A stretch of 64,000 nt of DNA from Clostridium disporicum (GCF_001405015.1 NZ_CYZX01000011.1:53282-117281), one strand, 5' to 3'; counted from the first letter of the stretch, positions 27,792 through 36,713 are shown. The notes: generated from the letters alone by a model not told the origin. Made by a program: numbers and translations.

Positions 27792-28014
27792 CCATTTAAA
27801 ATATACAACCATAGATAAATATACCTTAATACTATAAATTCACCCTATACTTAGATTCCTACCTGTAATACATTAAAACTTTTCACTATATCTCATTCAT
27901 AATTTTCTCTTTGCACAACATTTTTCCCTATATCATCTAACATCTTTTATCATTTTCGCCAGCAAACTTTTCTCCATGCTACTAGGAATCTTTTCCACTT
28001 TACGAAGCAAACAA
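27792..28014. other. Intergenic region behind the ABC exporter operon
   Basis: The stretch between the exporter stop and the ychF promoter has no clear terminator. On the minus strand one short frame (28010-27933, 25 codons from a TTG) reads LLRKVEKIPSSMEKSLLAKM, which looks protein-like, but it has no ribosome site. It could be the tail of a lost gene. Nothing else was seen. Confidence 0.3.
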
Positions 28015-29802
28015 CTATGCTCCTTCACTTATAAATCTATACTGTGCCATGTAAAGATTGTAATAAGATCCTTTCTTAGCTAAAAGTTCTTCATGAGTTC
28101 CCATTTCACTTATTCCACCACTTTCAACCACCATTATCTTATCACAATCTCTAATAGTAGAAAGTCTATGAGCGATAACAAATGATGTTCTACCTTGTAA
28201 TAATTTTTCTATTCCTTCTTGAACCAATTTTTCAGTTTCTGTGTCAATATTAGAAGTTGCTTCGTCTAAAATTAGTATTCTAGGATTAGCCAGCAAAGCT
28301 CTTGCAAAAGAAACTAATTGTCTTTGTCCCAAAGAAAGCCTTGAACCTCTTTCATTAACCTCTGTTAAGTATCCTTTCTCCATTCCCATAATAAAGTCAT
28401 GAGAATTTACAGCCTTCGCAGCCTCTATAACCTCTTCATCAGTGGCATCTAATCTACCATATCTTATATTTTCCATTATAGAAGTAGAAAACAAGAAGGT
28501 ATCCTGTAGCATTATCCCCATCTGCGATCTATATGATTCTAAATTAACTCCTTTGATATTCTTACCATCTACTAAAATTTCGCCATTAGTAGGATCATAA
28601 AATCTACTTAACAAAGAAATTATCGTAGTCTTTCCTGCCCCTGTAGCACCTACTAAAGCAACTTTTTCACCCTTATTAACTTTAAAATTTACTCTACTTA
28701 AAACTTCGGAACTGTTATTATAAGCAAAGCTTACATTTTTAAATTCAACTTGCCCACTAATTTTACCAATATTAATAGCTTCAGGTATATTCTCTATCTC
28801 TGGTTTTATATCTAAAATATCAAATATTCTATCTGCAGCAGCAAAATTAGTTATTATTGTATTATAAAAACTCGAAAGATTTGTAATAGGTCTCCAGAAC
28901 ATTCCTGTATACATTGAAAATGCAATCAATTTACCTATTTGTATTTCTCCAGACTGAATTAATCTATATCCTACAGCAAATACTATTAATGTACCAACTC
29001 CCCAAGACAGTTCAACCAATGGCCAAAATAGATCATTCAATTTTATAGCTTTTAAAAATGCATCCTTTTCTTTTCTAACCATTTCTTTATAAGTCTTTTC
29101 TGTGGAATCTTCCTTGGCAAAAGCTTGTACCACCTTTATTCCTGAAAAATTTTCATGAGTAAATCCGTTTAAGTTTGACCTTTTATTTCTAAAATCATTC
29201 CACCTTTTTCTAGATTTTGTTTCAATACAAAACATAGATATTGCTAATAAAGGAAGCAATGTCATACATGCAATTGCAAGTTTGAAGTTCATAATAATCA
29301 TTGCTATACATACACAAATTAAACTTAACCCTTCTGGTATTACAGTTTGTATACTTTGATTAAATAAATTCTTAAGTGCATTTACATCTCCAACTACTCT
29401 AGCAAGTATCTTTCCAACAGGTCTTGAATCAAAAAAGTCAAAAGATAAACTTTGAATATGACTATAAAGTTCTTTTCTAATATCTACTAACACAGTGTTT
29501 GTAACTTCTGAAATCATCCTCCATCTAATTCGCGATAAAATCCATGCAAAAATATTAATTATAACAAGAATTACTCCAATACCCAGCAATCCATTAACAT
29601 TTTTATTTCCTACATAATCATCTATTGCTATCTGTAATAAGTATGGATTTATTATGCTACACATCATTACGAATATCATAAGCAATATTACAATTATAGT
29701 TTTAGATCTATGAGGTTTTAAATATACAAATAATCTTTCTATTATCTCAATCTTACTTCTTTTTAGAGTTTGTTCATCTTTATTTATTGCATTACTACCC
29801 AT
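28015..29802 (-). CDS. ABC exporter half-transporter, subunit with canonical catalytic site
   Basis: 595 residues: six membrane helices in the N-terminal half, ABC domain at the C-terminus. Walker A GATGAGKTT, Q loop GIMLQDTF, signature LSLGQ instead of LSGGQ, Walker B ILILDEAT with the catalytic Glu, and H-loop HRLST. It pairs with the subunit encoded 1 base upstream. The combination of one intact Glu and one Asp site is typical of heterodimeric multidrug exporters such as BmrCD, LmrCD and TM287/288. Substrate unknown; multidrug or antibiotic efflux is the likeliest. Confidence 0.9.
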   Translation of the reverse strand: MGSNAINKDEQTLKRSKIEIIERLFVYLKPHRSKTIIVILLMIFVMMCSIINPYLLQIAIDDYVGNKNVNGLLGIGVILVIINIFAWILSRIRWRMISEVTNTVLVDIRKELYSHIQSLSFDFFDSRPVGKILARVVGDVNALKNLFNQSIQTVIPEGLSLICVCIAMIIMNFKLAIACMTLLPLLAISMFCIETKSRKRWNDFRNKRSNLNGFTHENFSGIKVVQAFAKEDSTEKTYKEMVRKEKDAFLKAIKLNDLFWPLVELSWGVGTLIVFAVGYRLIQSGEIQIGKLIAFSMYTGMFWRPITNLSSFYNTIITNFAAADRIFDILDIKPEIENIPEAINIGKISGQVEFKNVSFAYNNSSEVLSRVNFKVNKGEKVALVGATGAGKTTIISLLSRFYDPTNGEILVDGKNIKGVNLESYRSQMGIMLQDTFLFSTSIMENIRYGRLDATDEEVIEAAKAVNSHDFIMGMEKGYLTEVNERGSRLSLGQRQLVSFARALLANPRILILDEATSNIDTETEKLVQEGIEKLLQGRTSFVIAHRLSTIRDCDKIMVVESGGISEMGTHEELLAKKGSYYNLYMAQYRFISEGA

Positions 29803-29803
29803 A

Positions 29804-31540
29804 CTATATCACCTCTCTTTCTAAAACATTAAAATCTTTAAATTGTTCGCAATATACATTGTAATAGCTGCCTTTTAGTTCTAATAATTCTTGGTGAGTC
29901 CCCTTTTCTTTTATACTTCCATCTTCAAAATATAAAATTATATCTGCATTTTTAACAGCAGATATTCTATGAGCTATTATAAATGTTGTACTCTTATCTT
30001 TTCTCTTGTTCAGATTTGATAAAAGTTCATATTCTGTTTCCATATCCAAAGCAGATGTGGCATCATCTAATATCAGAATAGGTGATTTTCTCAAAAGCGC
30101 TCTAGCAATTGATATTCTTTGTTTTTGCCCTCCTGATAGTCCAATACCTCTTTCACCAATTTCTGTTTCATAACCATCTGCTAACTCTTTAATAAAATCA
30201 AAACAACACGCTGTCTTAGATACTTCTTCAATTTCCTCAATTGTTGCAAATTCATTACTAAATTTTATATTGTTAATTATAGAATCTGAGAACAAAAATA
30301 TATCTTGCATTACAACAGACATATTATTTCTTAACTTATCTAAGTTATATTCTTTTACATTTACTCCATCTATTAATACTTCACCTTTACAAACATCATA
30401 ATATCTACCTATAAGATTTAGTAATGTTGATTTTCCTGATCCTGTAGTTCCCATCAAAGCAACTGTGCTACCTGAAGGAATTTTCAAATTTATATCCTTA
30501 AGCACAACTTCATCGTTATATTTAAAGCTAACATTATCAAACTCAATATCTCCTTCAATTTTATCAGGCTTATAACTACTTTCTATCGTAAAAATTTCTG
30601 ATTTCCTATCTATTATTTTAAATATCTTTTTTGCTGAAGCATTACTTCTAGATAATAAATCTAATAAATTACCTAACATTCTTAATGGCCATATTACATT
30701 ACCAATATAACCATTAAAAGCAACTAAAGTACCTAAAGTCATATTCCCATTCATTACAAAAATTCCACCAATAACTATCATTATAACTAGTGATATATTA
30801 GTTAAAAACTCTACTGGCGGAAAGTATTTCCCTATTACTTTTGCCTGTTTTACATTCAAATCATAATAACTTTTATTCATAGATAAAAATTTTAATATTT
30901 CATGTTTTTCTCTAGTAAAGGCTTTTACAAGTCTTACCCCAGCAATATTTTCTTCTGCTGCTGTATTTATTTCAGCTGTTTTATCACTTAGTTCGTCATA
31001 ACACTTCCCAAATTCTTTTTCAAGCTTGACTCCAATAAATCCTATAGGAATCATTACAGCCATACATATTAAAGTTAATTGCCAATTTAGCCAAAATAAT
31101 ATAATAGCTGAAACGACAAAATATATAATATTCTCCACAAAAAGCCTAAGCCCAAAACCTATGGTATCCCATATATTATCAACATCTTCACCAATTCTAG
31201 ACATAAGTTCACCAGTATTTATATTGTCAAAATACTTAAACTCCAATTTTTGAATATGATTAAACAAAGTATGTTTAATATCTTCCTGTACAAAGCTAGC
31301 TAATCTGTCGTATATATATTCTTTTCCATATCCTAATACTGCCTTAACTATAGAAATAATAGCAAATCCTATTAAAATAGGTACTATTAAAGACACTTTT
31401 CCTTCTATAATGCCTTGATCTAAAAATATCTTTTGTAAGTACGGGCTGAACAAATCTATTCCTATAATTATAATCATTGATATTGTTCCAAATATTAAAC
31501 TTCCTTTATACTTCCATACATATTGTAAAATTCTCTTCAT
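29804..31540 (-). CDS. ABC exporter half-transporter, subunit with degenerate catalytic site
   Basis: 578 residues, six membrane helices plus ABC domain. Walker A GTTGSGKST and signature LSGGQ are canonical, but the catalytic Glu after Walker B is Asp (ILILDDAT). With the partner this gives an asymmetric dimer: one hydrolysing and one non-hydrolysing site. ATG 31540 has GAGGTG 7 bases before it; the GTG at 31555 is part of the ribosome site. First gene of the pair, behind a leader with a small ORF and two terminators. Confidence 0.9.
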   Translation of the reverse strand: MKRILQYVWKYKGSLIFGTISMIIIIGIDLFSPYLQKIFLDQGIIEGKVSLIVPILIGFAIISIVKAVLGYGKEYIYDRLASFVQEDIKHTLFNHIQKLEFKYFDNINTGELMSRIGEDVDNIWDTIGFGLRLFVENIIYFVVSAIILFWLNWQLTLICMAVMIPIGFIGVKLEKEFGKCYDELSDKTAEINTAAEENIAGVRLVKAFTREKHEILKFLSMNKSYYDLNVKQAKVIGKYFPPVEFLTNISLVIMIVIGGIFVMNGNMTLGTLVAFNGYIGNVIWPLRMLGNLLDLLSRSNASAKKIFKIIDRKSEIFTIESSYKPDKIEGDIEFDNVSFKYNDEVVLKDINLKIPSGSTVALMGTTGSGKSTLLNLIGRYYDVCKGEVLIDGVNVKEYNLDKLRNNMSVVMQDIFLFSDSIINNIKFSNEFATIEEIEEVSKTACCFDFIKELADGYETEIGERGIGLSGGQKQRISIARALLRKSPILILDDATSALDMETEYELLSNLNKRKDKSTTFIIAHRISAVKNADIILYFEDGSIKEKGTHQELLELKGSYYNVYCEQFKDFNVLEREVI

Positions 31541-31609
31541 CCATCTACACCTCACTTTTCTTAAAATAAAGTAAATCTCTATTCTCTTTAGACAAATAAT
31601 TAGTTAAAT

Positions 31610-31638
31610 AAAAAAAGCCGTGAATATCCACAGCCTTT
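31610..31638 (-). terminator. Second leader terminator before the ABC exporter
   Basis: On the minus strand GCTGTG/CACGGC (one G-T pair) around GATATT, flanked by AAA and a run of seven T. It lies 70 bases before the exporter start, in the orientation that would stop transcription before the exporter genes. Confidence 0.7.
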
Positions 31639-31654
31639 AATACGTAAAAATAAT

Positions 31655-31685
31655 AATAAAAAAAATCGCGGATATATATCGCGAT
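31655..31685 (-). terminator. First leader terminator before the ABC exporter
   Basis: ATCGCG/CGCGAT with a 9-base loop and eight following T on the minus strand, 31 bases after the leader ORF stop. Confidence 0.75.
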
Positions 31686-31715
31686 CTCACCAAGTAAATT
31701 ATTACTCTTAATTAA

Positions 31716-31808
31716 CTAATTATTAATACCTAAAGAGACAGGGTTATACCTATATACATACTTCATATTCATTTTTATTTCTAATTTAATGTTATTAAAG
31801 TTGAACAT
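31716..31808 (-). CDS. 30-residue leader peptide upstream of ABC exporter
   Basis: ATG preceded by AAGGAGGT at 6-base spacing, one of the strongest ribosome sites in the window. The peptide begins MFNFNNIKLEIK, continues MNMKYVYRYN and ends PVSLGINN. It has no membrane segment. It lies between a consensus promoter and two tandem terminators, all ahead of the exporter genes, which is the layout of ribosome-mediated attenuators such as BmrB-bmrCD in Bacillus. The peptide itself resembles no family known to me. Inference: drug-induced ribosome stalling on this ORF could let transcription into the exporter. Confidence 0.7.
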   Translation of the reverse strand: MFNFNNIKLEIKMNMKYVYRYNPVSLGINN

Positions 31809-31840
31809 AATCCTACCTCCTTCTATTTCTATATATTCCC

Positions 31841-31869
31841 ATTATATACATCAAATCATTCATTGTCAA
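31841..31869 (-). promoter_or_regulatory. Perfect-consensus sigma-A promoter of the exporter leader
   Basis: TTGACA, 17 bases, TATAAT: both hexamers match consensus exactly. Start expected near 31834, about 25 bases before the leader ORF. Such a strong promoter fits constitutive initiation with control by termination. Confidence 0.85.
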
Positions 31870-31969
31870 TATTTTAAAAATCAGTTTTATTTTTCCATAC
31901 GTTTTATTGTGAATATTATTTAACTTAAAGTAAAAAAATATAATGAATAATTTATAAGGGGTGATAATA

Positions 31970-32761
31970 TTGACGTTTTCAAAAAAATTAATAAGAAAAA
32001 TTATTCCAACACTATTAATAACTTTAACATCAACATTTGCATATACTGCAAATGCTAGTGTTGTCCCAGAAAACTCTGAACTAAATTGGTATTTTGTAAA
32101 TAGAGGTAAGGATACACTTCCTGAAGGTCCAAAAGAATCTGTAAATATTCTTAAAGATTATGATGCTTACTACCTAGGTGATACAGAGAGTAAAGTTATT
32201 TATTTAACCTTTGATGAAGGATACGAAAATGGTTATACTGAAAAAATATTAGACATTTTAAAGGAAAAAGGTGTTCCAGCGGCATTCTTCGTAGTAAAGC
32301 CGTATATTACTCAAAATCCAGAAATAATTAAAAGAATGGCTGACGAAGGCCATTTAGTTTGTAATCACTCTTCTCACCATCCATCAATGGCATCTATAAC
32401 AGATCCTTCAAAATTCAAAAGCGAGTTTACTGAAGTAGAAGATGCCTATAGAGAAGTCGTTGGCACAGATATGCCTAAATTCTTCAGACCTCCAATGGGT
32501 AAATATTCAATTAACTCTTTAAAGATGACAAAAGATTTAGGGTATAAAAGTATTTTTTGGAGCTTTGCCTATAAAGATTGGCTAAAAGACGAGCAACCAT
32601 CAGAAGAGTACGCTATGAAGAAAATTACAAACGGTGTCCACCCTGGTTGCATAATGTTATTACATGCAGTTTCTAAAACAAATACAAATATTTTAGGTGC
32701 TGTAATAGATCAAATAAGAGCCGATGGATATGAATTTAAATCTTTAGATCAACTTCCTTAA
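31970..32761 (+). CDS. pdaA: PdaA-like peptidoglycan N-acetylmuramic acid deacetylase
   Basis: 263 residues: an N-terminal secretion signal (KKLIRKIIPTLLITLTSTFA up to about ANAS) and a NodB-type polysaccharide deacetylase domain. Motif 1 is TFDEGYENGYT, motif 2 is NHSSHHPSM, and the later RPPMGKYS and LLHAVS motifs are present. The NWYFVNRGKDTLPEGPKES start of the mature part is typical of PdaA, which is needed for muramic delta-lactam in spore cortex. TTG 31970 is preferred, 4-5 bases after AGGGGTGAT; GTG 31961 overlaps it. Divergent from the exporter leader. Confidence 0.92.
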   Translation: MTFSKKLIRKIIPTLLITLTSTFAYTANASVVPENSELNWYFVNRGKDTLPEGPKESVNILKDYDAYYLGDTESKVIYLTFDEGYENGYTEKILDILKEKGVPAAFFVVKPYITQNPEIIKRMADEGHLVCNHSSHHPSMASITDPSKFKSEFTEVEDAYREVVGTDMPKFFRPPMGKYSINSLKMTKDLGYKSIFWSFAYKDWLKDEQPSEEYAMKKITNGVHPGCIMLLHAVSKTNTNILGAVIDQIRADGYEFKSLDQLP

Positions 32762-32780
32762 AATATTAATATAACAAACA

Positions 32781-32811
32781 AAAATCTCCTTGCAAAATAC
32801 AAGGAGATTTT
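32781..32811. terminator. Bidirectional terminator between pdaA and the glycan operon
   Basis: A 12-bp stem AAAATCTCCTTG/CAAGGAGATTTT with a 7-base loop; T runs follow on both strands. It serves the converging pdaA and hydrolase genes. Confidence 0.88.
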
Positions 32812-32830
32812 TAAACTATTAATCACATTT

Positions 32831-33613
32831 TCATCTACTAAGATTTTTACTTAGTATCTTTTTTATATATTGAGGATAATATTTAGTAAGTTCTGCATGA
32901 CTCTCATAATGTTCTAAATCAAATTCACTCTCATAATTCAAGTTTATTAATTCATCTATAAGTGGTTTTAAGTCTGATTCAAAAGTCTCTTCCTTATCTG
33001 AATAATGAAGAAAAATCTTATTTTTATTCTCTTTATTTTTAATTAATGCCTCTTTTAATAATTCATTTAATATACTTATAGATTCTTGGTTACAATTTCC
33101 CATAATATACTTAAGAATTTCTGTATGCCCAGGTAAATTTAAATAATTACCTAAGTTATACTGTGGAGCACCAACTACAATATAAGTATCTTTTCTTCTA
33201 ACTCCAAAGTAAAGTGCAGCATATCCACCTTTGCTTGACCCAATATAAAACTCTTTTTTAGGTTCTATTTTCTTACAAATATCATTAATTAAAGATTCCA
33301 CATCTTTTTCTATAGCGAAATCTCTATCTTTTCCTAAATAATAAGCTCCTCTTTCATCAAACCCAAAATCATCCAAAATAAAAAGTTTATTACATTTAAA
33401 TTCCTCTAAAGTCTTAATATAATTATATCTTGCCTTTTGACCAACTTTTGTACAAGCCGTAAAACCAATCAATAAATCTTTTGAGCCTTTTTTTTCTTCA
33501 AATAGGTATTTAATATTATATTTCTTACCACTATATATCCTTTGTTTGAACTTCATCAAACACTTAGTTTTTAAAAGATCTACAGCCTTTTCAACCTTTA
33601 TTAGTAAACTCAT
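32831..33613 (-). CDS. Alpha/beta hydrolase, Asp2/XcbB-like
   Basis: 260 residues, no signal peptide. The nucleophile elbow GSSKGGYAAL (about residue 131) and candidate acid and base positions (HYSDKEE near 211, HYESHAEL near 240) outline an alpha/beta hydrolase triad. It resembles enzymes linked to glycoprotein or capsule O-acetylation and accessory secretion (Asp2, XcbB) in order of motifs. Last gene of a glycosyltransferase operon, so modification of a surface glycan is an inference. Specific substrate unknown. Confidence 0.6.
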   Translation of the reverse strand: MSLLIKVEKAVDLLKTKCLMKFKQRIYSGKKYNIKYLFEEKKGSKDLLIGFTACTKVGQKARYNYIKTLEEFKCNKLFILDDFGFDERGAYYLGKDRDFAIEKDVESLINDICKKIEPKKEFYIGSSKGGYAALYFGVRRKDTYIVVGAPQYNLGNYLNLPGHTEILKYIMGNCNQESISILNELLKEALIKNKENKNKIFLHYSDKEETFESDLKPLIDELINLNYESEFDLEHYESHAELTKYYPQYIKKILSKNLSR

Positions 33614-33637
33614 ATCTTCTCTCCTAAAAACCTTAGT

Positions 33638-34270
33638 TTAGCCTTCAAAACTCTCAACTATTTTATTTTTTCTTTCTAAAGATTCATTCATAAGTTCTTT
33701 GCACCTATCTAGAACAAAACTTACAGATTCTTTATTCTTTATACTAAAATAATTGACCTTTACATTAACTATAGCAGATTCAATAGAACTATGTAAAAGA
33801 ATCGCTGCAACAATTCCATCTGATATCAAGTTTTTATTTCCATATTTTATAGCAAATTCTATATTATCATAAAATTTTATAGCTTTCTCAGCAAGTTCTA
33901 AGGGAACGTTCATAGATAATATCGTATTATCTAATATCTTTTTACCTCTTATATCTCTATCTTCTTCTGTTTCTTTAGGCAACTTATAACAATCCATAAG
34001 GTTTGTAAAAGCTTCTCTGTCCTTATCCATATAAGTTAACGACTCTTGTATAAGTTTTTTACTTTCTTCTGATAGCTCTATCATTTTTTTCTTCTCTTCT
34101 TGATTAAGACTTTCAAAAGTTTTTTTATCTATAGTAAATGAATACACCATAGAATTTAATGCAGAAGCTAAAGCTGTTACTAAAGCAGCAACACTTCCCC
34201 CTCCTGGTGATGATAAATCACTTGCTAAATCCCCTATAAACTCATCTATTTTATATTGTTTAAAATCCAT
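33638..34270 (-). CDS. Formiminotransferase-cyclodeaminase (FTCD_C) family protein
   Basis: 210 residues, all helical, with the family motif SSPGGGSVAALVTALASALN near residue 20. The family contains formimidoyl-THF cyclodeaminase and methenyl-THF cyclohydrolase (FchA) and acts in folate one-carbon interconversion. It lies 2 bases from a glycosyltransferase gene and 25 bases before the hydrolase gene, an odd place for a folate enzyme. It may simply share the promoter, or supply formyl groups for sugar modification, which is speculation. Confidence 0.85.
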   Translation of the reverse strand: MDFKQYKIDEFIGDLASDLSSPGGGSVAALVTALASALNSMVYSFTIDKKTFESLNQEEKKKMIELSEESKKLIQESLTYMDKDREAFTNLMDCYKLPKETEEDRDIRGKKILDNTILSMNVPLELAEKAIKFYDNIEFAIKYGNKNLISDGIVAAILLHSSIESAIVNVKVNYFSIKNKESVSFVLDRCKELMNESLERKNKIVESFEG

Positions 34271-34272
34271 AG

Positions 34273-35430
34273 CTAAAACTCACTTTCTTTTATGATATTC
34301 TTATACACAGATATTATCTTATCTGCAATAACATCTGGATTAAATCTATTAAAACAATCTTCTCTTAATTTTTCTGGGATAAATTTATCTTTATTCATAG
34401 CCATTTTCTCCATAGCATTAGCTAAAGCATTAATATCATCAACATTAACTATATACCCATTATCTTTAGTTATTATATCCTCTGCTCCACCATTAAAGGT
34501 TCCAATAACAGGGGTTCCACTTGCTAAAGCTTCTATATACACAACACCAAAAGTTTCATATCTAGATGGTAATACAAAAGCATCAGCCTGCTTCATCCAC
34601 TTAGACACATCATGTCTTGATAATGCACCTAGAAATGTTACTTTATTACTAACTCCCTCTTTATTAGCTAACAATTCTAACCACTCTCTTTGACTACCAT
34701 CTCCACCTATAACTAATTCACAGTTATTTGTGTCTTTAAATGCTTTACTAAAACTTTTTATTAAAGTATCAAATCCTTTTTCACCTTCAAGAAAAGCTAA
34801 GGAAAAAAATATAAACTTATCATTTGGTTTTCTATCTTTTAATTGAAAATCAGAAAAATGAATTAAATTACCTATAACTTTAATATCATCACGTTTAGTT
34901 AATTCTTCTAATTCTCTCTTCAGCCCATTTCCAACTGCTATTAATTCTTTCGCAGTATTATAAGAATCAACAATACATGGAATATAGCTTTTTCTTATAT
35001 AAGGACCTCTTTCAACAGATGAATGTTCTGTTATAACTAAAGGGACATTAAACTTTTTCGATAAATATGCAGCACTAATACCACCCCATAATGATGATTG
35101 TGCATGAATTATATCAATTTTTCCTTCTTTTTTTTCAATCTCTTTAAACAATTTTTCCATTCTTTTATTGAATACTTTAAACATCAATGGACTTTTAGGA
35201 ATAAAATTATAATTCTTATATCTGTACGTCCTTAAGTTATCCTCTATATTAAAATATAATCCACTTTTTTCTTTAACCTTATTTATTAATGTAAGTGGCC
35301 ATATCTCATTATAAGCTACTGTTATTTTAACACCTTTACTTTGTAGTGCTAATGCTTGTTCTTTAAAAAAACTGCCATGAACCTTATTTCTTTCATTTGC
35401 ATACCAAGAAGGTATAAACATTATATGCAT
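34273..35430 (-). CDS. Glycosyltransferase family 4
   Basis: 385 residues, GT-B fold. The C-terminal nucleotide-sugar site is clear: FFSLAFLEGEKGFDTLI, FVLPSRYETFGVVYIEALASGTPVIGT with the Glu pair, GGAEDII. The N-terminal acceptor half starts HIMFIPSWYANERNKVHGSFFKEQA, as in exopolysaccharide transferases. ATG has AAGGGGGT 7 bases upstream. Part of the TPR-TagA-MurJ-glycosyltransferase operon. Confidence 0.9.
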   Translation of the reverse strand: MHIMFIPSWYANERNKVHGSFFKEQALALQSKGVKITVAYNEIWPLTLINKVKEKSGLYFNIEDNLRTYRYKNYNFIPKSPLMFKVFNKRMEKLFKEIEKKEGKIDIIHAQSSLWGGISAAYLSKKFNVPLVITEHSSVERGPYIRKSYIPCIVDSYNTAKELIAVGNGLKRELEELTKRDDIKVIGNLIHFSDFQLKDRKPNDKFIFFSLAFLEGEKGFDTLIKSFSKAFKDTNNCELVIGGDGSQREWLELLANKEGVSNKVTFLGALSRHDVSKWMKQADAFVLPSRYETFGVVYIEALASGTPVIGTFNGGAEDIITKDNGYIVNVDDINALANAMEKMAMNKDKFIPEKLREDCFNRFNPDVIADKIISVYKNIIKESEF

Positions 35431-35435
35431 ATTGT

Positions 35436-36710
35436 CTACCCCCTTAATATTTTATTTAATCTTTCTGAAATATTTGCCCACTCATATTCTTTTAGTGGTT
35501 TAGTTAATTTATTTTCCTTAACCAACTCAATAATTTTATTTATACCTTCTATGATTTCATCTTCATTGTTATTTACAACTATACATTTATCATTATTTAA
35601 TACTACATCTTTTATAGGATCATTTTCGTCTCCTAGTATTACAAATATTCTACCTTCTGCTCCAAAATAATCGTAAATTTTTGCTGGTATTTGTTTAGAA
35701 TTCTTATTTCCAAATAAAAGTAACACTTCACTATTTAACATATAAGATAAAGCTTCTTTATAAGGAATTCTCGGTGATACATTTACATTTTCTACAGATT
35801 TTAATTTACTCTCTACTGATTTGTCATCTATATTCCCAAAGAATAAAATATTAAGACTGTTAAATAATTCAATATCTTTTTCTTTAATTTGATTTACAGC
35901 ATCTATAAATGGATTTACATCTCTTAATTTACTAAAAATTTCACCCGCATAAACAAAATTTACTTTAAAATTATCTATTTTCTCTGGAATTCCTAAAGCT
36001 TTAATATCTCTATAAGAATTACTATCATACCCTCTAGTAAGTATGTAAGTTTTTTCTATTGGTATATTATATGTTTTAACATAATCATCTCTATTAGCTT
36101 TAGTTACAAAAATAAACCTATCTGAAAGCTCAACCACTCTCTTTTCCCAACGTCCTTCGATGCTCTTTCTTATACTTCCAATACCTTCTCTTGTAGAATC
36201 TTTAAGCCAAGGATCGCTCCAATATGTAACCCATGGTATATCTTTAAACTTTTCTTTTATTTTTAAAGCACATATATGGCTTGATGGTGGTTCATGCATC
36301 GAAAAAATAACATCATAATTATTCTTCTTCACTAATTCAATTCCATACTTTGATGCTCTCCTAGCCCAATTTAAGTACATATCAGGTACAGCAACTATAG
36401 CTTTTGCCTTTTTTAAATTCTTCTTTAAAAAACTACTTTTATTTGAGCCATTATTATCTTCATCTTTATTAAGAGTTTTTTTAGGCATTATCTTTTCGAA
36501 AATCTTACCTCCAGATATAATATGAAGATTAACTTTCTTATCTAGCATATTTAAAATATACTCATCATAATAAATCGAATTTTCAGGAAAATTTACTGTT
36601 AATAAATCAATTTCATTATCTTTAGCTAAGTTATTCAAATATTGTAATGTTTCTATAGACGCAGAATTATTTATCAAAGGAGAATAACAAGCAATAAATA
36701 ATATCTTCAT
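35436..36710 (-). CDS. Glycosyltransferase, GT-B type (family 4-like)
   Basis: 424 residues. N-terminal KILFIACYSPLINNSASIETLQYL, central VIFSMHEPPSSHICAL and WVTYWSDPWLKDS, C-terminal FVYAGEIF and PAKIYDYFGAEGRIFVIL are consistent with a GT4-type transferase acting on a membrane-linked glycan. Sits 3 bases after MurJ and 5 before the second glycosyltransferase, so the three proteins are co-made. Donor and acceptor are unknown. Confidence 0.8.
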   Translation of the reverse strand: MKILFIACYSPLINNSASIETLQYLNNLAKDNEIDLLTVNFPENSIYYDEYILNMLDKKVNLHIISGGKIFEKIMPKKTLNKDEDNNGSNKSSFLKKNLKKAKAIVAVPDMYLNWARRASKYGIELVKKNNYDVIFSMHEPPSSHICALKIKEKFKDIPWVTYWSDPWLKDSTREGIGSIRKSIEGRWEKRVVELSDRFIFVTKANRDDYVKTYNIPIEKTYILTRGYDSNSYRDIKALGIPEKIDNFKVNFVYAGEIFSKLRDVNPFIDAVNQIKEKDIELFNSLNILFFGNIDDKSVESKLKSVENVNVSPRIPYKEALSYMLNSEVLLLFGNKNSKQIPAKIYDYFGAEGRIFVILGDENDPIKDVVLNNDKCIVVNNNEDEIIEGINKIIELVKENKLTKPLKEYEWANISERLNKILRG

Positions 36711-36713
36711 ATC

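Larger units (their letters stand above)
31583..31738. repeat. Long inverted repeat enclosing both leader terminators
   Basis: Arm 31583-31607 (TCTCTTTAG, 3 bases, AATAATTAGTTAA) is complementary to arm 31712-31738 (TTAACTAATTATT, 5 bases, CTAAAGAGA): 9 plus 13 paired bases. The arms bracket the two terminators. The promoter-proximal arm overlaps the last codons and the stop of the leader ORF. It could be a regulatory RNA structure or the ends of a small MITE-like element. Confidence 0.65.

Noticed and set aside
31901..31950. Sigma-G type promoter before pdaA
   Set aside because: A TGAATA and a TATAAT are present, but the spacing (23 bases) is wrong; no confident forespore promoter could be named.
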